Assembly (NCBI RefSeq): GCF_004799035.1
Contig: NZ_MWIO01000023.1
Span: 1 to 40,638 of the forward strand
Reading direction: 5' to 3'
Source of the DNA: Rhodanobacter lindaniclasticus
Lineage (GTDB): Bacteria; Pseudomonadota; Gammaproteobacteria; Xanthomonadales; Rhodanobacteraceae
Length of the DNA: 40,638 nucleotides
The translations under genes and the position numbers were made by a program. The notes below the pieces were generated by a model. That model ran no database searches. It saw only the letters and a list, made by a program, of their open reading frames with translations, and was not told where the DNA came from. Below, piece after piece: positions 19,811 to 28,766 of this stretch (the first letter of the stretch is position 1; each line of letters opens with the position of its first letter).

Positions 19811-20632
19811 TCAGGCAATCCGGGCCTCGCGCAGGAAGGCGCCCATGTCCCCGACCAGCCGGTCGAAGTGCGTGTGATAGAGCCCGTGCGGCGCGCCGGC
19901 ATACTCGAGGTACTGGCTGTGCGGCACCAGCGTGGCGACGGCACGGCCCTGCTGCACCGGCTCGCTGGCGTCGCGGTCGCCGTGGATCACCAGCAGCGGC
20001 ACGTCGATGGCGGCCAGTTCCGCGCGCTGATCCACGCGCTTGGCGCGGAAGCTTTCGACCAGTGCCTGCAGCGAGACGTCGAGGATGATGTCGATGGTGT
20101 GCAGCACGAACTGCGGCGTGGTGCCGGTTTCGGCGGGCAGGAAGAAGGCGTCGGCGTTGTCGGCCAGCCAACGTGGCAGGTCGCCGCGGATGGCGGCAAG
20201 CATGGCCTCGGTGGCGGGCTCGTCCATGCTCCACGCTTCGCGGCTGCCTTCGGCATAGCTGGGCGCCACCGGCGCCAGGAAGATCGCGCGCGTCACGCGG
20301 CCGCTGCCGTGGCGGGCGAGGTAGCGGGTGGCTTCGCCGCTGGCCATGGAATGCGCGATCAGGGTCGCCTCGCGCAGGTCCAGTTGCTCGACCAGTTCGG
20401 CCACGTCGTCGGCCAGCCGGTCGAGCCGGTAGCCCCGGCCCGTGTCGTCCGAGCGGCCGTGGCCACGACGATCCAGCGCGATGCAGCGGAACCCGAGCGC
20501 GTTGAAGTGCAGCATGTGCCGCTCCCACACGCGCGAATCGAGTGCCCACGAGGCAAGGAAGACGAGCGGCCGGCCGTGGCCCCAGTCGCGATAGAACAAG
20601 GTGGTGCCATCGGTGGTGGTGAGGTGGCTCAT
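19811..20632 (-). CDS. alpha/beta hydrolase, haloperoxidase/esterase-like
   Basis: 273-residue cytoplasmic alpha/beta hydrolase. The nucleophile elbow is AHS95MASGEATRY, the acid D221 in HGDRDASEP and the histidine H249 in GAPHGLYHTH. The overall wording (FYRDWGHGRPLVFLASW, IALDRRGHGRS, ATRYLARHGSGRVTRAI) is that of cofactor-free haloperoxidases/aryl esterases; the usual GHSxGGGE elbow is altered to AHSMASGE, removing one small residue next to the serine. The second gene of the NTF2-hydrolase-XRE operon, 51 bases after the first. The natural substrate is unknown; detoxification of a small molecule sensed by the XRE protein is a plausible inference. Confidence 0.86.
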   Translation of the reverse strand: MSHLTTTDGTTLFYRDWGHGRPLVFLASWALDSRVWERHMLHFNALGFRCIALDRRGHGRSDDTGRGYRLDRLADDVAELVEQLDLREATLIAHSMASGEATRYLARHGSGRVTRAIFLAPVAPSYAEGSREAWSMDEPATEAMLAAIRGDLPRWLADNADAFFLPAETGTTPQFVLHTIDIILDVSLQALVESFRAKRVDQRAELAAIDVPLLVIHGDRDASEPVQQGRAVATLVPHSQYLEYAGAPHGLYHTHFDRLVGDMGAFLREARIA

Positions 20633-20683
20633 GGCGCGTCTCCACGACAGGATGGGGCGGCTGCCGTCCCGGCGGCCAGGGAC

Positions 20684-21052
20684 TCAGGCAGCCATCGGCA
20701 CCTTGTCGAGGAAACCGTGCACGCGACGGATGCGGCCCCCGTCCAGCTCGGCCACGTCGAAGCCGATCACCAGCGGCTCGTCGGCGCCCGGCGCGACGAG
20801 GTGCCAGTGGAAGCGCGCCACGTCGTGGTGCGCGTCGACCTCGCCGGCGAGGGTGAAGCGATGGCCAGGGAACATGTCCTGCACGGCGCCGATGGTGGCG
20901 TCGATCGCCTCCCAGCCGCGCGCCTGCGCCAGCGGATCGGTGTAGCTGGCGTGCTCGGCGTAGACATCCTCGATCAGCGCGCGGCGGCGCAGCGGATCGG
21001 TTTCGTTCCAGCTGCGGATGTAGTTGGCGATGAGGTCGCGGGTGGCGTTCAT
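20684..21052 (-). CDS. NTF2-like/SnoaL-type small protein
   Basis: 122-residue single-domain protein of the NTF2-like superfamily. It begins TRDLIANYIRSWNETDPLRRRALIEDVYAEHASYTDPL, of which the WNETD and YAEHASYTDP motifs are diagnostic, and ends IGFDVAELDGGRIRRVHGF. Members are cone-shaped alpha+beta folds used as ligand binders, isomerases or cyclases; the catalytic role of this one cannot be inferred. First gene of a three-gene operon with an alpha/beta hydrolase and an XRE regulator, with GGAG seven bases before the ATG and a 17-bp perfect palindrome starting 57 bases upstream. Confidence 0.85.
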   Translation of the reverse strand: MNATRDLIANYIRSWNETDPLRRRALIEDVYAEHASYTDPLAQARGWEAIDATIGAVQDMFPGHRFTLAGEVDAHHDVARFHWHLVAPGADEPLVIGFDVAELDGGRIRRVHGFLDKVPMAA

Positions 21053-21108
21053 GGCGGTGCTCCGTGGTGGGTGTGAGCACAGCTTGCAGCCGCCGCCGCG
21101 GCGAGGCG

Positions 21109-21125
21109 ATTACCTGGCAGGTAAT
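21109..21125. promoter_or_regulatory. perfect 17-bp palindrome, probable operator
   Basis: ATTACCTG-G-CAGGTAAT is a perfect 8-1-8 inverted repeat located 57-73 bases upstream of the NTF2-like gene start, where the promoter of the NTF2-hydrolase-XRE operon should lie. The AT-rich ends of the site stand out from the GC-rich surroundings. The encoded XRE regulator is the natural candidate to bind it. Confidence 0.75.
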
Positions 21126-21151
21126 GGAACGCGTGGAACCGGTTCAGGCGG

Positions 21152-22078
21152 CTAGTGGTCGCCGCGGTACTTCTTTTCTCCGGCGGTGATCGCCACGTCC
21201 AGCCGGTTCTCCGGCGGCGCCAGCGGGCAGGTGGCGAATGAGGTGAACGCGCATGGCGGGTTGTAGGCCTTGTTGAAATCCAGCACGACCTTGCCCGGAT
21301 GCTCGAGACCACCGGCGGGCAGCGCGGCGTACAGGAATCGCGCGGCGCCGTAGGTCTGCTTGCCCGAAGTGCGATCGGCCAGCACGAAGAACAGCTCGCC
21401 GCCCGGCTCCTCCTGATAGGGCAACAGCTCGAAGGTGTGGCCATCGCGCTGGAACACCGCCTTGCCGGGCACCTTCACCGTGTCGATGGTGCCGATCACC
21501 GAGCCCATCGCGAGGTCGTGCGCGGGCACGAACGGCACCCAGTCGGCCTCGATACGCCAGGAGTCGTCGATGGGAAAATAATCGATGCCGAGGAAATGCC
21601 GGCGCGCCTCGGCGTCCTCGTCCTTCACCCGCAACGCCTTGCGGCCATCGCGCTCGATCACGTAGAAGCTGGCCTTGCCGAAACGCACGGTGGTGGGCTC
21701 GGCATCGGCGGAGTGCATGTCGTCCACCAGCGCGGCTTCGGTCACGGCCTTGCCGTCGATGGTGGCGCCGCTGGCCGGGTCGAGCGCCAGGTGCAAGCTG
21801 CCATCGTGCGCCAGCGTCACCGTGCCCAGGTGCGCGGGGCCGGCCTTCAGCACGATGTCGTTGTCGGCGGCGCTGCCCACGCGGTTGGCACCTTCGTTCA
21901 ACCATTCCAGCCCGATCAGGCTCAGCCATCCCGTCGGCGCGGTGAGCCGTGCCACGCGGGCGGCGCGCCATTGCTCGATCTGCTGCGTATAGGTGGCGCT
22001 GGGTGACGGAACATCGGCGGCAGACACGGTGGCAACTCCGGAAAGCATGGCAAGAACGAAGGCGGCGGTACGCAACAT
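21152..22078 (-). CDS. secreted DUF1684 protein
   Basis: 308 residues. A signal peptide (ending VSAA|DVP) leads to an export prediction; ATG 22078 is chosen as its start over the frame's 22138 extension. The DUF1684 domain covers most of the mature protein: PTGWLSLIGLEWLNEGANRVGS near the N-terminus, RFLGIDYFPIDD-like HFLGIDYFPIDDSWRIEA in the middle, and the strongly conserved C-terminal GLEHPGKVVLDFNKAYNPPCAF followed by CPLAPPENRLDVAI. These last blocks, cut here for length, identify the family. Its function is not established. It lies where miaA-hfq would follow mutL in E. coli. A 136-base gap separates it from mutL. Confidence 0.85.
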   Translation of the reverse strand: MLRTAAFVLAMLSGVATVSAADVPSPSATYTQQIEQWRAARVARLTAPTGWLSLIGLEWLNEGANRVGSAADNDIVLKAGPAHLGTVTLAHDGSLHLALDPASGATIDGKAVTEAALVDDMHSADAEPTTVRFGKASFYVIERDGRKALRVKDEDAEARRHFLGIDYFPIDDSWRIEADWVPFVPAHDLAMGSVIGTIDTVKVPGKAVFQRDGHTFELLPYQEEPGGELFFVLADRTSGKQTYGAARFLYAALPAGGLEHPGKVVLDFNKAYNPPCAFTSFATCPLAPPENRLDVAITAGEKKYRGDH

Positions 22079-22214
22079 GGGGACGATCACGCTTCGATGA
22101 AAGCGTCGAGTATGCGCAGCAGCGCGCGCCGCCGGCAAGCCGCCACCCGAAACGATCCCGAGCCTCCACGTGACGCGCAGCGCCCTTGCTCTTGCGAATC
22201 CCGAATCCCGGCTC

Positions 22215-24008
22215 TCACCGCCCCCGCAGGAACAACTTGTCCAGCTCGCCCAGCGACAGCTGCGCCCACGTCGGCCGCCCGTGATTGCACTGGCCGGAGC
22301 GCTCGGTCTCTTCCATCTCGCGCAGCAGCGCGTTCATTTCCGGCAGGGTCAGGCGGCGCCCTGCGCGCACCGAGCCGTGGCAGGCCATGGTGGAAAGCAG
22401 TTCGTTTTCCAGTTCCTGCAGGCGTCGCGAGCTGCCGTGCTGGGCCAGCTCGCCCAGCACGTCGCGGGCCAGCTGGGCCACATCGGCGCCATCGAGCAAC
22501 GCGGGGATGCGCCGCACCACCACGCCCGACGGGCCGCTGCGGGAAAGCTCCAGGCCCCACTCGGCCAGCGCGTCGGCATGTTCCTCGGCGGCGGCGGCCT
22601 CCTTCGCGCTCACCGCGAGGTTGAGCGGCACCAGCAGCAACTGCGAACGCAGGTTGCTGCACACGCGCCCGGCCTTGAGCTTCTCGTAGGTGATCCGCTC
22701 GTGCGCCGCATGCATGTCCACCAGCACCAGTCCGGCGGCGTTCTCGGCGAGGATGTAGATGTTCTTCAGCTGGGCGATCGCGAAACCCAGCGGCGGCGCC
22801 TCGCCGGGCTCGGGTTCTCGCATCGGCGCCGCGTTCGCGGCGCTGCCGAGCAACGCGGCGTAATCGGCCAGCGGCTCGTCGCGCACGCCCAGCGACAGCC
22901 GGCTCTGGCTCGCGCTGGCCGGCCATGCCGCCGGCATCGGCATCGGTGCGGCCGCGGCCATGCGCAGGCCGCCCTCGGCCTCGTGCGCGGGCGACGCGAC
23001 CTGCCCTGCACGCGTCTGCGCCAGTGCCTCGTGCAGGGTGCGGAACAGGAAATCGTGCACCAGCCGCTGCTCGCGGAAACGCACCTCGTGCTTGGCCGGG
23101 TGCACGTTCACGTCGACGCCTGCCGGGTCGAGTTCGAGGTACAGCACGAAGGCGGCGTGACGACCGTGGAACAGCACGTCGGCATACGCCTGGCGCACGG
23201 CGTGGGCGACGATGCGATCGCGCACCAGGCGCCCGTTGACGTAGAAATACTGCGCGTCGGCCTGCGCCCGCGACGCGGTGGGCAAGCCGACCCAGCCGGA
23301 CAACTGCAAGCCAGCGGCGGCGTGCTCGACGCGCAGGCTGCGTTGCGGGAACTCCGCGCCGAGCACTTCGGCCACGCGCTGCAGCACGGCCTGTTCGTCG
23401 CGCGCCGCCTTCCACACGCGCACCGGCTTGCCGTTGTGGCTGAGCCGGAACTCCACCGAACTGCGCGCCAGCGACAGCGATTTCAGCAGGTCGTCGATGT
23501 GCGCGAATTCGGTGCGTTCGGCGCGCATGAATTTCTTGCGCGCCGGCACGTTGTAGAACAGGTCGCGCACTTCCACGCTGGTGCCCGGCGGGTGCTGCGC
23601 CGGGCGTGCCGCCTGCAACCGGCCGCCATCGACCTCGATGCGGAAGGCAGCCTCCTGGCCGGCGGTGCGCGAGACCAGCGCGAAGCGCGACACGGACGAC
23701 ACCGAGGCCAGCGCCTCGCCGCGAAAACCCATGCTGGCGACGTGTTCGAGGTCGTCGAAACTGCCGATCTTGCTGGTGGCATGCGAGGCCACTGCCAGCG
23801 GCAGGTCGTCCAGCGCGATGCCGCCGCCGTCGTCACGCACGCGGATCAACCGCGCGCCGCCGGCCTCGATGTCCACCTCGATGCGCGTGGCGCCGGCGTC
23901 GAGGCTGTTCTCGACCAGCTCCTTGACCACCGAGGAAGGCCGCTCGATGACCTCGCCGGCGGCGATCTGGTTGATGAGTTCGGGAGGAAGCGCGCGGATG
24001 TTGGCCAT
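22215..24008 (-). CDS. mutL: DNA mismatch repair protein MutL (endonuclease type)
   Basis: 597 residues. The N-terminal GHKL ATPase has [19 protein letters not shown], with [10 protein letters not shown], the DDGGGI motif and [14 protein letters not shown]. The C-terminal domain carries the metal-dependent nuclease motif D431MHAAHE437RITYE442 (DxHAxxExxxxE) plus ACHGSVRAG and CNHGRPTW, so this MutL should nick DNA itself, unlike E. coli MutL, which uses MutH. The linker (about 335-400) is Ala/Pro-rich. It follows the amidase gene after 35 bases in the conserved nnr-tsaE-amidase-mutL order. Confidence 0.97.
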   Translation of the reverse strand: MANIRALPPELINQIAAGEVIERPSSVVKELVENSLDAGATRIEVDIEAGGARLIRVRDDGGGIALDDLPLAVASHATSKIGSFDDLEHVASMGFRGEALASVSSVSRFALVSRTAGQEAAFRIEVDGGRLQAARPAQHPPGTSVEVRDLFYNVPARKKFMRAERTEFAHIDDLLKSLSLARSSVEFRLSHNGKPVRVWKAARDEQAVLQRVAEVLGAEFPQRSLRVEHAAAGLQLSGWVGLPTASRAQADAQYFYVNGRLVRDRIVAHAVRQAYADVLFHGRHAAFVLYLELDPAGVDVNVHPAKHEVRFREQRLVHDFLFRTLHEALAQTRAGQVASPAHEAEGGLRMAAAAPMPMPAAWPASASQSRLSLGVRDEPLADYAALLGSAANAAPMREPEPGEAPPLGFAIAQLKNIYILAENAAGLVLVDMHAAHERITYEKLKAGRVCSNLRSQLLLVPLNLAVSAKEAAAAEEHADALAEWGLELSRSGPSGVVVRRIPALLDGADVAQLARDVLGELAQHGSSRRLQELENELLSTMACHGSVRAGRRLTLPEMNALLREMEETERSGQCNHGRPTWAQLSLGELDKLFLRGR

Positions 24009-24043
24009 CCGCGGACTTTAGCAGCCCGCCGTCGGAAGACGGA

Positions 24044-25498
24044 TCAGCCGGACGGAATCGTCAGCACCGCGCCGGCCTGCACGATGTTGCTGCGGATCTG
24101 GTTGGCGGTCTTGAGCGCGCCTACGCTGATGCCGTATTGCTGCGCGATGCCGCTGAGGCTCTCGCCGCGGGTGACCCTGTGCTTGTCCGCGGCGTCACCG
24201 GCCGACTTGATGGCGCTGCCGGCGGGGGTGTCGACGGCCGCCACGCGCACGTCGCGGCGCTTGGCCGCCTGCGCGGCAAACCAGGTGCCCGGCGGCGGCG
24301 TCGATTCAAAATAATTCCTGACGCCGGACATCACCGCGTTGGCCAGCAGTTTCTGGTGCGACGGGTCGCGCAGCTTGCGCTCTTCCGCCGGGTTGCTGAT
24401 GAAGGCCGTCTCCACCAGGATCGAGGGCACATCGGGCGAACGCAGCACCACGAAGTTGGCGCGTTCGACATGGCCGCGATGGGTCGGACCGAGCTTGGCC
24501 AGCGCGCGCAGCACGTTGCCCGCCACCTCGTCGCTGGCCTGGATCGCCCAGCCCTGCTGCAGGTCCAGCAGCACCTTGGCCAGGCCATCGTCCTTGTCGT
24601 CCAGGCTGATGCCGCCAATCAGGTCGGCACGGTTTTCCTTGTCGGCAAGCCAGCGCGCGGCCATGCTGGTCTTGCCGCGTGGCGACAGCACCCACACCGA
24701 CGAGCCGCGGGCGTCGTCGCTGGTGAAGGCGTCGGCGTGGATCGACACGAACAGGTCGGCGTTGTGCTCGCGCGCGATTTCGTAACGGCGCTTGAGCGGA
24801 ATGAAGATGTCGCTGTCGCGGGTGAGCACCGCCTTCATGCCGGGCTGGCGATTGATCTCCTTCGCCAGGTCGCGCGCCACCGCCAGGGTGACGTTCTTCT
24901 CCTGGGTACCGGCCGGGCCGTGCGAGCCTGGATCCTTGCCGCCATGGCCGGCGTCGATCGCCACCACCACGGCACGCTGTCCGTTGAGCATCGCCGCAGC
25001 CTGCTCGGCGGCGACCCGGCGGCTGTGCGTGGGGTTGCTGTAGGTGACGGTCGGGATCGGCGCGCTGGCAGTGGGCGCCTTGGCGCTCGGCGCGCTGGCC
25101 GGATACAGATCCAGCACCAGCCGGTAATTGTCGTTCGCGGTGGGCTTGAGCACGAAACTCTTGAGCGTGCTGGCGGGATCGACCGCGGCGATCAGTTGCA
25201 GGTCGTCGCCGCGGCGCGCATGGCTGATGCCGCGAAACAAGCCTTGCGCCGTCGGGGCGGAGAAGCCGCCCACGGCCTGGCTGTCGCGCAGATCTACCAC
25301 GATCCGGCCATCCTTCTGCGCGATCGTGTAGTGCAGCGGACCGTCGGCATCGAGCACCACGCGGGTGTATTGCGGCCCCGCCCAGACGCGGGCGTCCTTG
25401 ATCTGGGCCGCTTGGGCGGCGCACGGCAGCAGCGCCGCCAGCATCGCCGCGACGCCCCAACCGGCCAGCTTGTTCAGATAACCCCGCATGGGCCGCAT
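24044..25498 (-). CDS. amiC: N-acetylmuramoyl-L-alanine amidase with AMIN and LysM domains
   Basis: 484-residue periplasmic amidase that splits septal peptidoglycan during division. Order: signal peptide (about 1-31, AAQAA|QI), AMIN domain (about 32-130, septal targeting: VWAGPQYTRVVLDADGPL), linker, zinc-dependent Amidase_3 domain (about 175-400) with AIDAGHGGKDPG, EKNVTLAVA, SIHADAF and VETAFISNPAEE, and a C-terminal LysM domain (HRVTRGESLSGIAQQYGI). AMIN plus LysM matches AmiB/AmiC-type enzymes; in E. coli the gene here is amiB, so the symbol is uncertain. Two ATGs (25498, 25489) are possible starts. The 170-base gap before it is AT-rich and holds a promoter candidate. Confidence 0.93.
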   Translation of the reverse strand: MRPMRGYLNKLAGWGVAAMLAALLPCAAQAAQIKDARVWAGPQYTRVVLDADGPLHYTIAQKDGRIVVDLRDSQAVGGFSAPTAQGLFRGISHARRGDDLQLIAAVDPASTLKSFVLKPTANDNYRLVLDLYPASAPSAKAPTASAPIPTVTYSNPTHSRRVAAEQAAAMLNGQRAVVVAIDAGHGGKDPGSHGPAGTQEKNVTLAVARDLAKEINRQPGMKAVLTRDSDIFIPLKRRYEIAREHNADLFVSIHADAFTSDDARGSSVWVLSPRGKTSMAARWLADKENRADLIGGISLDDKDDGLAKVLLDLQQGWAIQASDEVAGNVLRALAKLGPTHRGHVERANFVVLRSPDVPSILVETAFISNPAEERKLRDPSHQKLLANAVMSGVRNYFESTPPPGTWFAAQAAKRRDVRVAAVDTPAGSAIKSAGDAADKHRVTRGESLSGIAQQYGISVGALKTANQIRSNIVQAGAVLTIPSG

Positions 25499-25540
25499 TG
25501 AAACGCAGTCGCCAGGCGAATGCAAGCGTGTTTTCCTTTT

Positions 25541-25570
25541 AATATCCGTGACCTGCGGTGTATTCATCAA
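25541..25570 (-). promoter_or_regulatory. weak promoter candidate for amidase-mutL
   Basis: Minus strand TTGATG (25565-25570), an 18-bp spacer and GATATT (25541-25546), in a 170-base gap (25499-25668) that is clearly AT-richer than its surroundings. Both boxes match 4/6. I see no gene, terminator or strong repeat in the rest of the gap. Confidence 0.35.
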
Positions 25571-25668
25571 GAGATATCAAGTTATCGGCCGCAAGCGCCA
25601 CATTTCGAACAGATCCTCGCCCCATCAAGCAAGGAGGAAAATACAAGCGGGAATCAATACTTAGGCCA

Positions 25669-26142
25669 TCAGGACAGGCGCGAGAGCAATTCGTCGCCAC
25701 GCACGGTGCCGGCGCGCAGCACGGCCCGACGACCGGGCCCGGCGTAATCGAGGTGGACGTGGAGATCCGCCGCCGGCAAGGCGCCGACACCGCGTTCGGG
25801 CCACTCCACCAGCACCAGCGCGGCCGGGTCGGCCAGCGCGTCCAGGCCCAGCCACTCCAGCTCGGCGGGGTCGGCGATGCGGTACAGGTCGAGATGCCAG
25901 GCCGGCCGCTGTGCGGTCGCATAGCCCTCGACCAGGCTGTAGGTCGGGCTCTTGACCCGCTCGCCCACACCCAGCGCCAGCAGCAGGGCCCGCGCAAAAC
26001 TGGTCTTGCCGGCACCGAGCGGGCCATGCAGGTAGACCACCAGGCCGTGATCCAGCACATCGGCCACGCGCTGCGCCAGCGCCGCGGTCGCGGCCTCGTC
26101 GGGCAAGTCGCGGGAAAACTCGATGGGCATGGTCTCGTTCAT
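25669..26142 (-). CDS. tsaE: tRNA threonylcarbamoyladenosine biosynthesis ATPase TsaE
   Basis: 157-residue small P-loop ATPase that drives the TsaB-TsaD complex forming t6A37 in tRNAs. Walker A is G40PLGAGKT47; the family motifs KSPTYSLVEGY and HLDLYRI follow, then the Walker B-like LVLVEWPE. The start ATG 26142 overlaps the nnr stop by four bases (ATGA), the same arrangement as yjeF-yjeE in other gammaproteobacteria; a second in-frame ATG at 26130 is less likely. Confidence 0.96.
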   Translation of the reverse strand: MNETMPIEFSRDLPDEAATAALAQRVADVLDHGLVVYLHGPLGAGKTSFARALLLALGVGERVKSPTYSLVEGYATAQRPAWHLDLYRIADPAELEWLGLDALADPAALVLVEWPERGVGALPAADLHVHLDYAGPGRRAVLRAGTVRGDELLSRLS

Positions 26143-27629
26143 TCGTCGGTTTCGCAGGGAACGGCGTTGCCGAGCCGCCGCAGCGGCAGCAGCAGGTCAC
26201 TGGCCAGCAAGCCGCGCTCCCCCTCGCATGCGGCAAGGTCGCCGGCCCGAGCGTGCAGGCCGACGCCGAGGCGCGCCGCCCGCCAGGCATCGCAACCCTG
26301 CGCGAGCAGCGCCGCGACGATGCCGGTGAGCAGGTCGCCCATGCCGCCGGATGCCATGCCGGGGTTGCCCCACGGACAGACGTCCAGACGTCCATTCGGA
26401 TCGGCCACCAGGCTGCCGGCGCCCTTCAGCACCACGACGGCATCGAACCGCACGGCCAGCTCGCGCGCGGCCGCAAAACGGTCGCGCTCGACCGCCCCCA
26501 CGGAACGGCCGAGCAATCGCGCCGCCTCGCCCGGATGCGGCGTCAGCACGGCCGGGGCGGTGAAGCGCCGCGGTTCCTTCGCCAGCAGGTTGAGGCCGTC
26601 GGCGTCGAGCACCAGCGGCTTGCGGGAGTCCAGCGCGGTCAGCCACAGCGCATGCGACCACGCGGACTGACCGAGCCCGGGCCCGAGCGCCAGCGTGTCG
26701 GCACGCTCCAGCAGGGGCTGCAGCGTCTGCGGGCCATCCACCCCGTGCGCCATCAACTCCGGTCGCGCCGCGTTGAGCGCGCCCACGTGTTCGACGCGCG
26801 TGGCGACGCTGACCAGACCGGCACCGGCGCGCAGTGCTGCCTCGCCGGCCAGGTGCACGGCGCCGGCCATGCCCTTGCCCCCACCGATCACCAGCACATG
26901 GCCATAGTTGCCCTTGTTGGCATGACGACGGCGCGGCGGCAGGCTGTCGGCAACGAGCAGATGCGCGTCCGGTGCCACCTGCGCGAACGCATCGGCCGGC
27001 ACGCCCAGCGTCGCCAGCTCCAGCACGCCTGTGCAGTCGGCCGCGCGACCGGTGTGCAGGCCGCGCTTGTCGGCGATGAAGGTAACCGTGAGATCCGCGC
27101 GGATCACGGCACCGGGGCAATGCCCGCTGTCGGCATCCAGCCCGGACGGCACGTCGAGCGCCAGCACGGGGACGCCGGCACCGTTGATGCGTTCGATCAG
27201 CGCGGCGGCAGTCGGCTCGGGCGCACGGTTCAAGCCGATGCCGTACAGCGCATCCACCTGCACGTCAGGCTCCGGCAGTTCGTGCAGGGCATCGACGGCA
27301 TGCACCGCGCCGCCGGCATCCACCCATGCCGCGCGCGCCGACGCGGCGTCGCCACTCGATGTGTCGGCCAACGCCACCACGTCGACCTGCAAGCCGGCTT
27401 CGCGCGCCAGCACGCCAAGCAGGAATCCGTCGCCGCCGTTGTTGCCCGGTCCGCAATGCACGCGAAGCCTGCGCGCCTGCGGCCAGCGCCGGTGCAGGCT
27501 GCGCAACGCGTCGCTGGCGGCGCGGCGCATCAACTCGCTGCCGGAGATGCCCAGCGCATCCAGCGCAGCGCGATCGATCCGACGCATGTCGTCGACGGTG
27601 TACAGGTCGCGGGGCGAAGGTGCGGACAT
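26139..27629 (-). CDS. nnr: bifunctional NAD(P)H-hydrate epimerase / ADP-dependent dehydratase
   Basis: 496 residues; repairs damaged NAD(P)HX. The N-terminal epimerase domain (about 1-215, YjeF_N) has CGPGNNGGDGFLLG and VLALDVPSGLDADSG. The C-terminal dehydratase domain (about 225-490, ribokinase-like) has KGNYGHVLVIGGGKGMAGA, LTPHPGEAARLLG and GNPGMASGGMGDLLTGIVAAL, cited in part. ATG 27629 is preceded by no Shine-Dalgarno site; a perfect TATAAT ends eight bases before it, so the message may be leaderless. Divergent from queG across 29 bases. Confidence 0.95.
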   Translation of the reverse strand: MSAPSPRDLYTVDDMRRIDRAALDALGISGSELMRRAASDALRSLHRRWPQARRLRVHCGPGNNGGDGFLLGVLAREAGLQVDVVALADTSSGDAASARAAWVDAGGAVHAVDALHELPEPDVQVDALYGIGLNRAPEPTAAALIERINGAGVPVLALDVPSGLDADSGHCPGAVIRADLTVTFIADKRGLHTGRAADCTGVLELATLGVPADAFAQVAPDAHLLVADSLPPRRRHANKGNYGHVLVIGGGKGMAGAVHLAGEAALRAGAGLVSVATRVEHVGALNAARPELMAHGVDGPQTLQPLLERADTLALGPGLGQSAWSHALWLTALDSRKPLVLDADGLNLLAKEPRRFTAPAVLTPHPGEAARLLGRSVGAVERDRFAAARELAVRFDAVVVLKGAGSLVADPNGRLDVCPWGNPGMASGGMGDLLTGIVAALLAQGCDAWRAARLGVGLHARAGDLAACEGERGLLASDLLLPLRRLGNAVPCETDE

Positions 27630-27636
27630 GCGGCGA

Positions 27637-27642
27637 ATTATA
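27637..27642 (-). promoter_or_regulatory. -10 element for a probably leaderless nnr mRNA
   Basis: Perfect TATAAT on the minus strand, with only seven bases between it and ATG 27629, so transcription would start at or next to the A of the start codon. No good -35 is seen. The plus strand reads TATAGG at nearly the same place, so queG may share a bidirectional -10. Confidence 0.55.
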
Positions 27643-27658
27643 GGGGTGCGACTAGACT

Positions 27659-28756
27659 ATGCGGATGTCCGTGCCATCCCTTTCCGCTCCTCCCGACTAC
27701 GCTGCACTCGCCCGCGACATCAAGCGCTGGGCGCGCGAACTGGGCTTTGCCGACACCGGCATCAGCGGCGTCGACCTCGCCGAGGACGAGCAGCATCTGC
27801 AGCACTGGCTCGATGCCGGCCGGCACGGCGAGATGGAGTACATGGCGCGACACGGGACCAAGCGCACCCGCCCGGCCGAACTGGAACCGGGCACGCAACG
27901 CGTCATCTCGGTGCGCATGGATTACACCCCGCCCGGCACCGCCAACGCCTGGGACGTGCTCGGCGACGGCGAAGCCGGCTACGTCTCGCGTTACGCGCTG
28001 GGCCGCGACTACCACAAGCTGATGCGCAACCGCCTGCAGAAACTGGCCGAGCGCATCCGCGCCGTGGTGGGCGAGTTCGGCCATCGCGCCTATGTCGATT
28101 CCGCACCGGTGATGGAGAAGGCGCTGGCGCGCAACTCCGGACTGGGCTGGATCGGCAAGCACACCGTGCTGATCAACCGCCACGCCGGCTCGTACTTTTT
28201 CCTCGGCGAGCTGTACACCGATCTGCCGCTGCCGGTAGACCCGCCGGCCAGCGCGCACTGCGGCACCTGCACGCGCTGCATCGAGGTGTGCCCGACCCAG
28301 GCGATCACCGGGCCGTACCAGCTCGACGCCAAACGCTGCATTTCGTATCTCACGATCGAGCTCAAGGGCAGCATTCCCGAAGAGCTGCGTGCGCCGATGG
28401 GCAACCGCATCTTCGGCTGCGACGACTGCCAGCTGGTCTGCCCGTGGAACAAGTTCGCGCAAGTCGCCACCGAAGCGGACTTCGCGCCGCGGCACAGTCT
28501 GGACGGCGCAAAGCTGGTCGAGCTGTTCGGCTGGAGCGAGGAGGAGTTTCTCAAGCGCACCGAAGGCATGGCGATCCGCCGCACCGGCTACGAAGGCTGG
28601 CTGCGCAACATCGCCGTGGCACTGGGCAATGCGCCGCCCGGCGACGCCATCGACGCCGCCCTTGCCGGCCGCGCCGATGATGCCTCACCGCTGGTGCGCG
28701 AACACGTCGCCTGGGCGCAGGCGCAGCAAGCCGCCAGGAAGCGGCGCGGCGGTTGA
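27659..28756 (+). CDS. queG: epoxyqueuosine reductase
   Basis: 365-residue cobalamin- and Fe-S-dependent enzyme for the last step of queuosine synthesis in tRNA wobble position 34. N-terminal cobalamin-binding domain (DYAALARDIKRWARELGFAD, then GEMEYMARH and RVISVRMDY). Two [4Fe-4S] motifs in the C-terminal half: CGTCTRCIEVCPTQAI and CDDCQLVCPWN, with GFGWIGKHT-like SGLGWIGKHTVLINR between them. Start codon ATG 27659; an in-frame ATG two codons later is possible. The divergent queG/nnr arrangement is the same as in E. coli. Confidence 0.96.
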   Translation: MRMSVPSLSAPPDYAALARDIKRWARELGFADTGISGVDLAEDEQHLQHWLDAGRHGEMEYMARHGTKRTRPAELEPGTQRVISVRMDYTPPGTANAWDVLGDGEAGYVSRYALGRDYHKLMRNRLQKLAERIRAVVGEFGHRAYVDSAPVMEKALARNSGLGWIGKHTVLINRHAGSYFFLGELYTDLPLPVDPPASAHCGTCTRCIEVCPTQAITGPYQLDAKRCISYLTIELKGSIPEELRAPMGNRIFGCDDCQLVCPWNKFAQVATEADFAPRHSLDGAKLVELFGWSEEEFLKRTEGMAIRRTGYEGWLRNIAVALGNAPPGDAIDAALAGRADDASPLVREHVAWAQAQQAARKRRGG

Positions 28757-28766
28757 GCCCCTCGGC

